A stretch of 64,000 nt of DNA from Pirellulaceae bacterium. GTDB taxonomy: Bacteria > Planctomycetota > Planctomycetia > Pirellulales > Pirellulaceae. The stretch is from positions 1 through 64,000 of the forward strand of contig JAHDXO010000040.1 in assembly GCA_023382975.1 (NCBI GenBank). The letters are read 5' to 3'. The notes below the pieces were generated by a model. It saw nothing but the letters and a program-made list of their open reading frames with translations, had not been told where the DNA came from and ran no database searches. Made by a program: the position numbers and the translations under genes. Shown piece after piece: positions 50,118-58,986 of this stretch (positions within the stretch are counted from its first letter, which is position 1; each line of letters begins with the position of its first letter).

Positions 50118-50747
50118 CTACGAGACGATGGCTACGCGGCGGCCGTGGATGCGCAGTCGGCCGGCGGCGAACAGTTGAATCGCGTCGGGATAGGCTTCGC
50201 ATTCCTGCTCGAAGACGCGCGCGGCGAGCGTGTCGGGGGTATCGTCGTCCAGTACGGGGACGGTTCGCTGCACGACGATCGGACCGTGGTCGTAGTGATT
50301 GTCGGCGAAATGGACCGTGCAGCCGCTGACTTTGGCACCGTACTCCAAGACGGCTTCGTGGACGCGGTGGCCGTAGTAGCCTTGTCCGCAGAAGGCGGGA
50401 ATCAACGCCGGGTGGATGTTCATCACGCGGTTCTCGAAGTCGTCCGGAATCAGCACGTGCTTGAGGAACCCGCCCATGACGACCAATTGGACGCCCGCGT
50501 CGCGGCACGGCTGGAACATGGCGTCGCGATACGCTTCGGGCGCGGCGTAGTCGCGCGATGGAACGACAAGGGTCGGTATCGACGCCTCGGCCGCATACTG
50601 AAGTCCGCGGGCCGACCGGGTGCTGGAAACGACCAGTCGGACTTCCGCGGCAACTCGACCCGCAGCGATCTTCTCCAACAGGTTCCGCAACGTGGTGCCG
50701 CCACCGGAAATAAAGACGGCCACGGGCAGAGGTGCTGGTACGTTCAT
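50118..50747 (-). CDS. purN: Phosphoribosylglycinamide formyltransferase
   Basis: 10-formyl-THF-dependent step 3 of purine synthesis (GAR to FGAR). The 209-aa protein has AVFISGGGTTLRNLLEKI (GAR phosphate site), VVMGGFLKHVLIPDDFENRVMNIHPALIPAF with the catalytic Asn-Ile-His, and GCTVHFADNHYDHGPIVVQRTVPVLDDDT with the catalytic Asp. Q-G-Y-Y-G-H replaces the common G-K-G-Y-Y-G. Length and order are typical. Confidence 0.93.
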   Translation of the reverse strand: MNVPAPLPVAVFISGGGTTLRNLLEKIAAGRVAAEVRLVVSSTRSARGLQYAAEASIPTLVVPSRDYAAPEAYRDAMFQPCRDAGVQLVVMGGFLKHVLIPDDFENRVMNIHPALIPAFCGQGYYGHRVHEAVLEYGAKVSGCTVHFADNHYDHGPIVVQRTVPVLDDDTPDTLAARVFEQECEAYPDAIQLFAAGRLRIHGRRVAIVS

Positions 50748-50855
50748 CGTGCGGAATCTCCTGTGCTGAAGATCGGCGATTGCCCAGGGACAACGGGTAA
50801 CGGCCGGTCGTTCTGGTCGATGGTGGCGCAGACTGGCAGCCTGCGTTTCGGGGGT

Positions 50856-50877
50856 ACAGGCTGGCAGCCTGTGCTAC
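50856..50877. repeat. REP-like palindrome, copy 2
   Basis: Exact 22-bp match to 20495-20516, centred on AGGCTGGCAGCCT. A degenerate third copy (GACTGGCAGCCTGCG) begins about 25 bp to the left, at 50831. It lies just downstream of the ileS stop codon. Confidence 0.7.
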
Positions 50878-50883
50878 GCGGCG

Positions 50884-53800
50884 TCAATCTTCGCTGGGAT
50901 CGTTCCAGTCGTGCAGGATCTGGATGTAGAGCGTCATGGGGCACTTGGCAAGCTCCTGTTCGACTGCCTCGACGTCGGCCAGCGGACCCTGGACCACTTC
51001 GATCGCCAGCGTTTCGCTCTTGATGTAATCGTCGTTTTCAACCAGGGCGGTCGTCAGATCCTGCGAAGTGGTGACGATGCCCAGTCGGATGCGGTCGGTG
51101 AAGTCGCAATCCAGTTCCTTGCGACGTTCGTTGACTGAGCGGACGAGATCGCGCACCAAGCCTTCGCGGACCAGTTCCGGCGTCAATTCGGTGTTCAGCA
51201 CGACCACCGAGCGATCACCCTGCGCCGCAGCCCATCCCTCGCGGGCCTGCAAGCGGACCTGGATGTCCTCGTTGTCCAGTTCGATCGACTGACCTTCGAC
51301 CTGCAACACCACCCGGCCGGCACGGTTCAACTCGGCCAGCAACAGTCCGCCGTCGACGGCCGCCAGGGCTTGCTTGACCTGCGGCATCAGTTTGCCGACC
51401 CGGGGCCCAAGGCGTTTGAAGTTTGGCTGCACTTGATAGGCGATGTACTGGTCGGCCTGCTGGGTGTAGTGGACCTGCTTGACGTTCAACTCTTCGCGCA
51501 GCAGCGAGTCGTGCTGCTCCAGCCAACTGCGGTGCGAGTCGTCCGCCAGGATCACTTCGACCTTCGACAGCGGCTGGCGCACCTTGAGTTTGTTCTCCAT
51601 GCGAACGCGGAGACCGGACGAGGCGATCTCGCGGAGCAAGGCCATCTGTGCCGAAAGCTGATCGTCGACCGCGGCCGGATCGGGTGCGGGATAGTCGCAT
51701 AGATGGACGCTCTCCAACGCCCGGTCCCCGAACACGCCGGCCAGGTTCCTCCAGAGCGCTTCGGCCAGGAACGGGGTAAACGGGGCGATCAGTTTGCTGG
51801 TGGTCAACAGACACTGGTACAGCGTCCAGTAGGCATCCAGCTTGTCGGGCGAATCCGTTGCGGCGGCCCAGAAGCGTTCGCGACTGCGGCGGACGTACCA
51901 GTTGCTGAGCGCGTCGACGAAAGCGCTCAACTGCTTGCACGCCCCGTAGTTGTCGTAGGCGTCCATCCGCTCGGTCACAAAATCCACGGTGCGCTGCAGT
52001 TCGCTCAGCACCCAGCGGTCCAGTTCGCCGCGTTCGGCCAGCGGTCGAAAGCCCGCGGCGCCAACCAGATCGGCGTCGGTCAACTGGTCGACTTGCCTTT
52101 CGATGCGGCTCGCCGGATCGAAACCGTCGATGTTCGCGTAGATCACGAAGAAGCTGTACACGTTCCACAGCCGCAGCAGAAATTCGGGAATGCTCTCCTT
52201 GATGGCTTTTTCGCTGTAGATGATCGAATTCCAAGGCGCCTGGTTGGCGAAGAAGTACCAGCGCAGTGCGTCGGCGCCGTAGACGTCGAAGATCTCTTGC
52301 GGGCTGCGGTAGTTGCGCAACTGCTTGGACATCTTGCCGATCTTGTGGACCGTCTTTTCATGGCACAGTTCCCGCGCGTCGGATTCGGTCAGAAACCGCT
52401 GCTTGCCGTCGGAGCTCTCCCACCACTCGGCCAGCATCAGGCCAAGCACGATGCAGGTCTGGTAGGGATGCGGAAACGCATGCGGCCGGGTTTCGGGCGA
52501 CTCGGAATCCTGATCGCCGAACAGCATTGTGCTGATCGCCAGCAGGCTGTAGAACCAGCCCCGGGTTTGGTCCAACGCTTCGCTGATGAAATGCGCAGGG
52601 AACTGCTCTTCGAAGCGTTCGCGGCCTTGATGCGGATAGCCCCACTGGGCGAACGGCATCGACCCCGAGTCGTACCAGCAGTCGATCACTTCGGGCACGC
52701 GATGCATGCGCCCCCCGCTTGCGAACGGCGAAGCGTACGTGACCGCGTCGATGTACGGTTTGTGGACTTTCAGATCTTCGGCCAGTTCGGGCTTGGCCTC
52801 TTTGGCCCGCAGCCAGACGTCCACGCCCTGGACGCCGGGCTTGGACAGCAGTTCTTCGTAGCTGGCGATGGCCTCCATCTGTCCCGTCTGGCTGCACACC
52901 CAGATCGGCAGCGGCGTACCCCAGTAGCGTTCCCTCGACAGCGCCCAATCGACGTTGGTTTCCAGAAAGTTGCCGAACCGGCCGCTGCGGATGTGGTCGG
53001 GCAACCAGTTGATCTGCTGGTTGTTGGCCAGCATCCGGTCCTTGAACTGCGTCGTGCGGATGAACCAGCTCTGCCGCGGATACTGGATCAGCGGATCTTC
53101 TTCGGCCCGCCAGCAGAACGGGTAATCGTGCAAGTACTGTTCCTGATGGTAAAGCAGACCGCGGTCGCGCAACTGGCGGTTGATTTCCCGGTCGCAGTCC
53201 TTGACCCAACGACCTTGGTAATCCGGCGCCTCGGCGGTGAACTTGCCGTCCGGCCCCACCGCGCAGATCAGCGGAGGCCCTTGGCCGTCCACAAACCGTT
53301 TCTGCTCGCGGATCAGCACGTCGTAGTCCACCTCGCCGAACGCCGGTGCCTGGTGGACCACGCCGGTGCCGCTGTCCAGCGTTACGAACTCGGCGGCGAC
53401 GATCCGCCACGCAATCGCCTCCGCGCCGCCTTCGGCCAGTTGACCGGTCTGGCTGTCCTGGGTGCGGTAGTAGTAGTCGAAGGGCGGCACGTAGCGGCGT
53501 CCGATTAGATCGCTACCGCGGCAGACCGATTCGCACGGCAGTTCGCGTTTGACTTTCGCAGCGATCGCGGGCACCAAGGCTTCGGCGACGATCAGCCGCT
53601 GGCCGGTTTCGCTGTCGACGACGGTCGCGTAGTTCAAATCGGGATGGACCGCGGCAAACTGATTGCTGGGCAGCGTCCAAGGCGTCGTGGTCCAGACCAG
53701 CAGCGACGTGTCCGGTTGGTCCACTAGCGGAAACAGCACGTACACGCTGGGGTCGGCCACTTCGCGGTAGCCCTGGCCCACTTCGCCGCTGCTGAGCGCC

Positions 53801-54360
53801 GTGCCACCTTGAGCCCACCACCAGACGATTTTGTGGCCCCGGTACAACAGTCCCCGGTCGAACAGATTCTTCAGCGACCACCAGACGCTCTCGACGTAGC
53901 TCTGGTGATAGGTCACGTAGGCTTCGTCCAACCGAATCCAAAACCCGAGCCGTTCGGTCAGCCGTTCCCACTCTTTCATGTAGCGCCAAACGCTTTCCTG
54001 GCACTTGTGGATGAACGGTTCCACGCCGTAGGCTTCGATCTCCTCCTTGGAATGGATCCCCAGCTCCTTGCAGACTTCGACTTCGACCGGCAAGCCGTGG
54101 GTGTCCCAGCCACCCTTGCGCTCGCACAACTGACCTCGCATCGTCCGGTATCTCGGGAACAGATCCTTGATGGCCCGCGTCAGGCAATGGCCGGGGTGCG
54201 GCAATCCGTTGGCCGTCGGGGGGCCTTCGTAGAAGACGAACTTCGGTGCATCTTCGCGCCGCTGGAGCGACTGCTCGTAGATGCGGCGCTCTCGCCAGAA
54301 GGCCAGAACGTCGTTCTCCAATTGAGGAAAGTCCACGCTGCTGGGAACCGGATCGAACAT
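50884..54360 (-). CDS. ileS: Isoleucyl-tRNA synthetase
   Basis: Class I synthetase charging tRNA-Ile, with CP1 editing domain. The 1158-aa protein has the HIGH-type motif GLPHPGHCLTRAIKD near residue 55, GGWDTHGLPVEVEV, the editing-domain segment TTPWTLPSNQFAAVHPDLNY, ETNVDWALSRERYWGTPLPIW, WYDSGSMPFAQWG, and KMSKQLRNY near 645. The length and the sequence around KMSKQLRNY (with a C-terminal tail lacking the zinc-binding Cys cluster) suggest the longer IleS2-like type. The ATG at 54360 overlaps the stop of the acidic upstream gene (TGATG), so translation is coupled. Confidence 0.94.
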   Translation of the reverse strand: MFDPVPSSVDFPQLENDVLAFWRERRIYEQSLQRREDAPKFVFYEGPPTANGLPHPGHCLTRAIKDLFPRYRTMRGQLCERKGGWDTHGLPVEVEVCKELGIHSKEEIEAYGVEPFIHKCQESVWRYMKEWERLTERLGFWIRLDEAYVTYHQSYVESVWWSLKNLFDRGLLYRGHKIVWWWAQGGTALSSGEVGQGYREVADPSVYVLFPLVDQPDTSLLVWTTTPWTLPSNQFAAVHPDLNYATVVDSETGQRLIVAEALVPAIAAKVKRELPCESVCRGSDLIGRRYVPPFDYYYRTQDSQTGQLAEGGAEAIAWRIVAAEFVTLDSGTGVVHQAPAFGEVDYDVLIREQKRFVDGQGPPLICAVGPDGKFTAEAPDYQGRWVKDCDREINRQLRDRGLLYHQEQYLHDYPFCWRAEEDPLIQYPRQSWFIRTTQFKDRMLANNQQINWLPDHIRSGRFGNFLETNVDWALSRERYWGTPLPIWVCSQTGQMEAIASYEELLSKPGVQGVDVWLRAKEAKPELAEDLKVHKPYIDAVTYASPFASGGRMHRVPEVIDCWYDSGSMPFAQWGYPHQGRERFEEQFPAHFISEALDQTRGWFYSLLAISTMLFGDQDSESPETRPHAFPHPYQTCIVLGLMLAEWWESSDGKQRFLTESDARELCHEKTVHKIGKMSKQLRNYRSPQEIFDVYGADALRWYFFANQAPWNSIIYSEKAIKESIPEFLLRLWNVYSFFVIYANIDGFDPASRIERQVDQLTDADLVGAAGFRPLAERGELDRWVLSELQRTVDFVTERMDAYDNYGACKQLSAFVDALSNWYVRRSRERFWAAATDSPDKLDAYWTLYQCLLTTSKLIAPFTPFLAEALWRNLAGVFGDRALESVHLCDYPAPDPAAVDDQLSAQMALLREIASSGLRVRMENKLKVRQPLSKVEVILADDSHRSWLEQHDSLLREELNVKQVHYTQQADQYIAYQVQPNFKRLGPRVGKLMPQVKQALAAVDGGLLLAELNRAGRVVLQVEGQSIELDNEDIQVRLQAREGWAAAQGDRSVVVLNTELTPELVREGLVRDLVRSVNERRKELDCDFTDRIRLGIVTTSQDLTTALVENDDYIKSETLAIEVVQGPLADVEAVEQELAKCPMTLYIQILHDWNDPSED

Positions 54361-54785
54361 CACGTTTCTTCCCCGAAGTCTTCGTCGAAATCGTCCTCGG
54401 CCACCTCGCCGTCCTCTTCGTCCTTGCCCGCGGGATCGACATCAGGCTCGTCGGCCAATTCGTCCAGATCGGGCTTCAAGTCGATATCGTCTTCGCCGTC
54501 GTCGAACTCTTCGCCGAATTCGTCGTCGTCCAGGGTGTATTCATCTTCCAGCTCTTCCTCGAAGTCGTCATCGAATTCGTCGTCGAAGTCCTCGAAGTCA
54601 TCGTCGTCGAAGTCGTCGAAATCCGAGATCTCGCCGAACACGGGCGGCGTAAACCCCGCATCGTCGTCTGCGAACTCATCCCGGTCGGGAGCCTGGTCAT
54701 CGGGAAGCGGCTGGCAAGTCATCGTTGTGCCGATCGTAGGAAAAGGACTCGTGGTTATCATGTCGGAATTCACGTACTCTCGCAT
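54360..54785 (-). CDS. Highly acidic protein coupled to ileS
   Basis: About 141 aa from the ATG at 54785 (or 133 aa from the ATG at 54761). More than half of residues 40-141 are Asp or Glu, in runs such as DFDDFDDDDFEDFDDEF separated by Phe, giving an extremely low pI and probable intrinsic disorder. No known domain. It overlaps ileS by one base and follows the EF-P-like gene by 17 bp, suggesting a translation-related operon efpL - acidic protein - ileS. Similar acidic proteins occur in planctomycetes; function unknown. Confidence 0.6.
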   Translation of the reverse strand: MREYVNSDMITTSPFPTIGTTMTCQPLPDDQAPDRDEFADDDAGFTPPVFGEISDFDDFDDDDFEDFDDEFDDDFEEELEDEYTLDDDEFGEEFDDGEDDIDLKPDLDELADEPDVDPAGKDEEDGEVAEDDFDEDFGEET

Positions 54786-54802
54786 ATTCTGCGTGTGGTT
54801 CG

Positions 54803-55366
54803 TCAAACGCGGGAAAGAAAGTCGCCTGTTCGGGTATCTACCTTGATCCGTTCCCCTTGCTTCAGGTACTCGGGGACTTGGACAATCAAGCCGGTTTCCA
54901 GGGTTGCCGGCTTGGTTCGCGACGTCGCGGAATTTCCGCGCACGGCTGGGTCGCATTCGGTAATCGTCAACTCCACGGTGAGCGGCAGTTGCAGGCCGAC
55001 GCACTCGCCGTTGTAGAACAACGCCATCATGCCCTGCAGCGATTCGGTGACGTAGGGCATCTGGTCGGCTACTTCCTCCAGCGTTAGCGAATGTTGGTTG
55101 AAGTCCGTCTGGTCCAACAGATGCACGTGCGTCGCGTCCGCGTACATCAGATTGACGGCGCGTCGTTCGAAATCCGCTTCGTCCAGCGATTCCGTCCCTT
55201 TCAGCGTAATGTCGGTCTTCTGCCCCGTAACCAGGTGCCGCCCGCGGAACTTGTACAACGTCGCCGCGCCGCGCGCCGAGGGAGACTGGACGTTGACCGT
55301 CTCGATGATGATCGGCGCATCCCCATAGTTGACCACGGACCCCGGTTTGATTTCCTTCGCCAGCAT
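54803..55366 (-). CDS. efpL: Elongation factor P-like protein (EfpL/YeiP type)
   Basis: Ribosome-binding factor that relieves stalling. The 187-aa three-domain protein starts MLAKEIKPGSVVNYGDAPIIIETVNVQSPSARGAATLYKFRGRHLVTGQKTD; QSPSARGAATLYK is the domain I loop of EfpL, with Arg at the tip in place of the modified Lys of canonical EF-P. The C-terminal S/T-rich OB signature SATSRTKPATLETGLIVQVPEYLKQGERIKVDTRTGDFLSR is intact. It precedes the acidic gene and ileS on the same strand. Confidence 0.9.
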   Translation of the reverse strand: MLAKEIKPGSVVNYGDAPIIIETVNVQSPSARGAATLYKFRGRHLVTGQKTDITLKGTESLDEADFERRAVNLMYADATHVHLLDQTDFNQHSLTLEEVADQMPYVTESLQGMMALFYNGECVGLQLPLTVELTITECDPAVRGNSATSRTKPATLETGLIVQVPEYLKQGERIKVDTRTGDFLSRV

Positions 55367-55408
55367 AAATTCCCTTCGCAGTTCGCGAAACCTCTCGACT
55401 TGTTACCG

Positions 55409-55645
55409 TTAATTCCAGCCTTCCTCGGGCTCGGGACCGCCGCCGGCCCAAGCTTCCAGCGCCACCAAAACCTCGTCCCGCTCCTCGCGGCTCGCCCATA
55501 CCGACTCGTCCATCTCCAGCCGCACTTCGTACCGCCCCTCGCACATGCAGTCCTCGTTGCCGCAGAAGTGAGGCAAGTCGGAAACCCACATGATACGGTA
55601 TAGAGGCACGTGTTTGTCGTCGATTACGCACAAGACATCGGCCAT
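55409..55645 (-). CDS. Small conserved-looking hypothetical protein
   Basis: A 78-aa protein with a Cys-containing centre (PHFCGNEDCMCEGRYEVRLEMDESVWASREERDEVLVAL). Three Cys residues and one His could bind a metal, but the spacing matches no family I know. It has coding-like codon use and lies between proC and efpL on the same strand, 15 bp from proC's stop. Function unknown. Confidence 0.6.
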   Translation of the reverse strand: MADVLCVIDDKHVPLYRIMWVSDLPHFCGNEDCMCEGRYEVRLEMDESVWASREERDEVLVALEAWAGGGPEPEEGWN

Positions 55646-55659
55646 CGCTGCTGCTCCTG

Positions 55660-56472
55660 TTACTGTGCGCCCAATTCCATCGACCGCTTCGCCGCCGCCT
55701 CGACCGCGGCCATCAATGCCGCCCTCAGGCCATGATGCTCCAACGCTTGGATTCCTGCAATCGTCGTTCCGCCGGGACTGGCGACCCGGTCCCGCAAGAC
55801 CGCCGGATGCTCGTCGCTCGCCAGCACCATCCCGGCCGCGCCTCGCACCGTTTGCGCAGCCAAGGCAGCGGCGACCGCCCGCGGCAAACCCATCCGGACT
55901 CCCCCATCCGCCAACGCCTCGATCACCATGTACACGAACGCAGGGCCCGAGCCGGAAAGACCCGTGACCGCATCCAGCAGTGCTTCGTCGACCTGAAACG
56001 CGATTCCCACGGCGTTCAGCAGACGACCCACCGTCTGCGCATCCTCGTCGGTCGCGCCGCTACCCAACGAAAATCCGGCGGCGCCTTGGCCAATCAGGCA
56101 AGGCGTGTTGGGCATGACCCGAATCACCCGGTTTGTGCCGAAATCCGCCGTCAATCGCGCGAGACCAATCCCGGCTGCGATGGAGACCAGCAATCGTTCG
56201 GGATTCAAGCGGCCGCCCAGATCCGCCGCTACCCGTCCGACATGCGACGGCTTGACAGCCAGGAACATAAGATCCGACGCTTCGGCCACATTGGCATTGC
56301 CGGGAAGGCACCGCGCGCCGCTTACCTCGGCGGCGAACTGTTCGGCTGCCGCGGACGACGGATCATAGGCGACGATGTCCGCTGCCGCTGCCAATCCGGC
56401 ACGGACGAAACCGCCTGCCAGTGCCCGGGCCATCTGACCGGCTCCAAGAAATCCAATGACCATGTTCGACAT
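55660..56472 (-). CDS. proC: Pyrroline-5-carboxylate reductase
   Basis: NAD(P)H-dependent last step of proline synthesis. The 270-aa protein starts MSNMVIGFLGAGQMARALAGGFVRAGL (GxGxMA Rossmann motif). Then LMFLAVKPSHVGRVAADLG, LLVSIAAGIGLARL, VIRVMPNTPCLIGQGAAGFSLG, and the substrate helix AVTGLSGSGPAFVYMVIEALADGGVRMGLPRAVA followed by SPGGTTIAGIQALEHHGLRAALMAAVEAAAKRS. All are hallmark blocks. The start may alternatively be the ATG at 56463. Confidence 0.94.
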   Translation of the reverse strand: MSNMVIGFLGAGQMARALAGGFVRAGLAAAADIVAYDPSSAAAEQFAAEVSGARCLPGNANVAEASDLMFLAVKPSHVGRVAADLGGRLNPERLLVSIAAGIGLARLTADFGTNRVIRVMPNTPCLIGQGAAGFSLGSGATDEDAQTVGRLLNAVGIAFQVDEALLDAVTGLSGSGPAFVYMVIEALADGGVRMGLPRAVAAALAAQTVRGAAGMVLASDEHPAVLRDRVASPGGTTIAGIQALEHHGLRAALMAAVEAAAKRSMELGAQ

Positions 56473-56492
56473 GTTCCAATCCGGTGCGAAAA

Positions 56493-57875
56493 CTAGAAGT
56501 CCGCGTCGCGATCCGCGTGGTCCGCCGCCGTGAATGCTCGAATCCCCGAAGATAAGCTCGCCGCGGGAAGACGCGGCTCCGGAGCCAGTCCCACTTTTTG
56601 AGCGACGTCGCTCCGCGGCGCCAGTTCTGCCGCTTGAATCTCGCGGAACGAGATGTCCGTCGTGGGATCGTGCCCTTGAATCATCAGTGTGCCGGGCTCC
56701 AGTCGCAAGCCTTGTCGCGGATTCTCGTGAGCCGCACGATCGTCGGTCCAATCGCTGACTTGCAGCCCGTTGACCCACGCGGCCATCTGCGGCCCGCCGG
56801 CGATCAGCGTCAGATGAAACCATGTCAAGTCGTCAGCGACCACAAAGCGAGCGTTCTGGCGCCGAAAAAACCCGCCCGTGCCGCAATCCCGAGGACGAGT
56901 ACGGTCGCCGTCCACGAAACCGTTGTGAACCTGGCATTCGTATCCGTTCATCAACTCGCCGGGGATGCAGCGGAAGAAGATCCCCGAATTCAGTTCGGGC
57001 GCGTGCGTCTTGCACTGCAAGCGAAGCACGAAATCGCCGAATTGCCGCTCGGTTTCGAGTTGACCGCGACCGTCTTGCACGTGCAGCTCGCCCGCCTCCG
57101 TCACCGTGAACTTGCTGGCCATGTCCGGATAGGTCTTCCAGCCGGTCAAGTCACGGCCGTTGAACAACGGTTGCAGACCCAGCGGTTTGAGCCGGATATT
57201 GCGGAACGCGACGCGTCCCTGGTTGAACTGTAGCCCGATATGTCCGCGCCGCAACGGATGGGGATCTTTGTAGTCGAGGATTTGGCGGCCATCCAAACTG
57301 ACCGTGACGGCATCTCCCGAGACAGTGACTTCGTACGATTGCCAGTCCTGGCTGTCGAAATTTCCTTCCGCCTTCAAGCGGTAAACCAGACTGCCGGTGG
57401 GAAACGGGTTGTCGGCGTCGGCGATGTTCAATTCGTAACAGTCCTTTGCGGGATCTTCCGGCTCGGGCGGCGTGTGCAGAAAGATGCCGCTGTTGGCGCC
57501 TACATCGCTGCGGAAATCCAATCTCAGGACGTAATCACCAAACTGGGTAGTCGTGTAGAGCAAGCCTTTGTCGCCCGAGCCCACCACAATCGTACCCTGT
57601 TCAACACGCCAATCGGCGTTGGAGGCGGATTTCCAACCGAACAGCGTTTGACCGTCGAACAGCGCAAGCCAGCCGTCGGCCAGTTCCTCGTCGGTCAGCG
57701 GAACCGGCGGCACTTGGCTGGCCGGAGTCTGGGACAACGCTGGCTCGCTCGACGACACCGGTTCGGGTGTCGCTGCGTCCAACGAACCGGACTGATTGAC
57801 TGGACGGCAGGCGCCGCCTACAACGGCAGTGGCACAGGCCAAGCACAGAATGGCCCCAACAGGGAATCGGTTCAT
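56493..57875 (-). CDS. Lipoprotein with two DUF1080 (3-keto-disaccharide hydrolase) domains
   Basis: 460 aa with a lipoprotein signal (MNRFPVGAILCLACATAVVGGAC; lipobox VGGAC), a Pro/Ser linker and two concanavalin-like DUF1080/PF06439 domains. The first (about 60-235) has ELADGWLALFDGQTLFGWKSAS, DYVLRLDFRSDVGANSGIFLHTP and QDWQSYEVTVSGDAVTVSLDGRQI; the second (about 235-420) has LQPLFNGRDLTGWKTYP, FVLRLQCKTHAPELNSGIFFRCIPGELMNGYECQVHN and LTWFHLTLIAGGPQMAAWVNG. Such proteins are abundant in planctomycetes and act on 3-keto-glycosides or bind sugars at the cell surface. The ABC-2 permease gene diverges from it. Confidence 0.87.
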   Translation of the reverse strand: MNRFPVGAILCLACATAVVGGACRPVNQSGSLDAATPEPVSSSEPALSQTPASQVPPVPLTDEELADGWLALFDGQTLFGWKSASNADWRVEQGTIVVGSGDKGLLYTTTQFGDYVLRLDFRSDVGANSGIFLHTPPEPEDPAKDCYELNIADADNPFPTGSLVYRLKAEGNFDSQDWQSYEVTVSGDAVTVSLDGRQILDYKDPHPLRRGHIGLQFNQGRVAFRNIRLKPLGLQPLFNGRDLTGWKTYPDMASKFTVTEAGELHVQDGRGQLETERQFGDFVLRLQCKTHAPELNSGIFFRCIPGELMNGYECQVHNGFVDGDRTRPRDCGTGGFFRRQNARFVVADDLTWFHLTLIAGGPQMAAWVNGLQVSDWTDDRAAHENPRQGLRLEPGTLMIQGHDPTTDISFREIQAAELAPRSDVAQKVGLAPEPRLPAASLSSGIRAFTAADHADRDADF

Positions 57876-57952
57876 AGCTTTTCACCGCTTTGCTTAGGAT
57901 CGAAAGCGTTAATTTACCAACAGAAGCGAGCTGGCAACAGGGTCGAACCACC

Positions 57953-58807
57953 ATGAGTGATCATCCGTCCTACGGGCGGATCCTGCTGACTTTTGCACGG
58001 AACAGCTTGATCCGGGACATGACGTTTCGCACCAATTTCCTGCTGGAGAGTATTTCGTCCCTCTGTTGGACGGTGATGAACGTCGGTTTCTATCTGCTGG
58101 TGTTCCACCATACTCGCTTCATCGGCCCCGAATCGGGCTGGGGGAAATTTGAGTTTTTTGTCTTCTTGGCAACAACCTGGTTCGTCAACAGTCTGGTCCA
58201 GGCATTTTTCATGCCCAATGCGCAGGAGTTCAGCGAGCTGATCCGCACCGGGAATCTGGACTTTGCTCTGCTCAAGCCGATCGATACTCAATTCCTGGTG
58301 TCATTTCAACGCATGGACTGGTCGTCACTGGTCAACGTCTTTGCTGGTGCAGTCCTGTTGGGAATCAGCCTCTGGCAACTGATGATCCGGCCGGATCATC
58401 CGCTGGTGCTCAGTCCGGCTGCGGTCATTCTCTACCCGGTCTTTGTGCTTTGCGGCGTGGCGATCCTGTACAGTCTGATGATCTCGCTGGCCGCGACCAG
58501 CATTTGGCTGGGCAGGAATCAATCGCTGTATAATTTCTGGTTCTACATCACCAATTTCGCCCGTTATCCGATGGATATCTATCAGCGTGGCTGGGGCATG
58601 GTGCTGTGGGCGGTTTTCACGTTTGTGATCCCCGTGTTAGTGGTGGTGAACGTACCGGCCAGGATGCTCGCCCGCCCGATTGACCCGCGAGCTTGGTGGG
58701 AATGGCCGCTGGCCGGTTTCGCGTTGTTGGCCACCGCGTTTAGCCTGCTCGCCTCGCGTTTCGTCTTCCGCCGCGCCTTGCTGAGCTATCGCAGCGCCAG
58801 CAGTTAG
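57953..58807 (+). CDS. ABC-2 family transporter permease
   Basis: Integral membrane subunit of an ABC exporter (PF06182-like). The 284-aa protein has about six hydrophobic spans: after FRTNFLLESISSLCWTVMNVGFYLLVFHH, FVFLATTWFVNSLVQAFF, SLVNVFAGAVLLGISLW, LVLSPAAVILYPVFVLCGVAILYSLMISLA, MVLWAVFTFVIPVLVVVNVPARML and WPLAGFALLATAFSLLASRFVFRRAL. The cytoplasmic element SELIRTGNLDFALLKPID is the family signature. No ATPase partner is visible in the window. The ATG at 57953 is preferred over an upstream in-frame ATG at 57890 that would overlap the promoter space. Confidence 0.85.
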   Translation: MSDHPSYGRILLTFARNSLIRDMTFRTNFLLESISSLCWTVMNVGFYLLVFHHTRFIGPESGWGKFEFFVFLATTWFVNSLVQAFFMPNAQEFSELIRTGNLDFALLKPIDTQFLVSFQRMDWSSLVNVFAGAVLLGISLWQLMIRPDHPLVLSPAAVILYPVFVLCGVAILYSLMISLAATSIWLGRNQSLYNFWFYITNFARYPMDIYQRGWGMVLWAVFTFVIPVLVVVNVPARMLARPIDPRAWWEWPLAGFALLATAFSLLASRFVFRRALLSYRSASS

Positions 58808-58986
58808 GAGTCCGCAGCGCCAGACGTCGATACAAATAGCGAGGGCTTTGCCGATGCGTCTGCAGAGCGGTTCGAATCAGCGGGGGACAATCGCCTTCTC
58901 CCATTCGCTTGGCTGCGATACTATGTAATAGGCGTTCGAGGCTGGCACATCGTCGCCCGGTTCCGCGGGAGCGAGGAGGAGTTTGC

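Noticed and set aside
51703..53508. 601-codon open frame antisense to ileS
   Set aside because: ileS is certain on the other strand; the frame is a GC-driven shadow.
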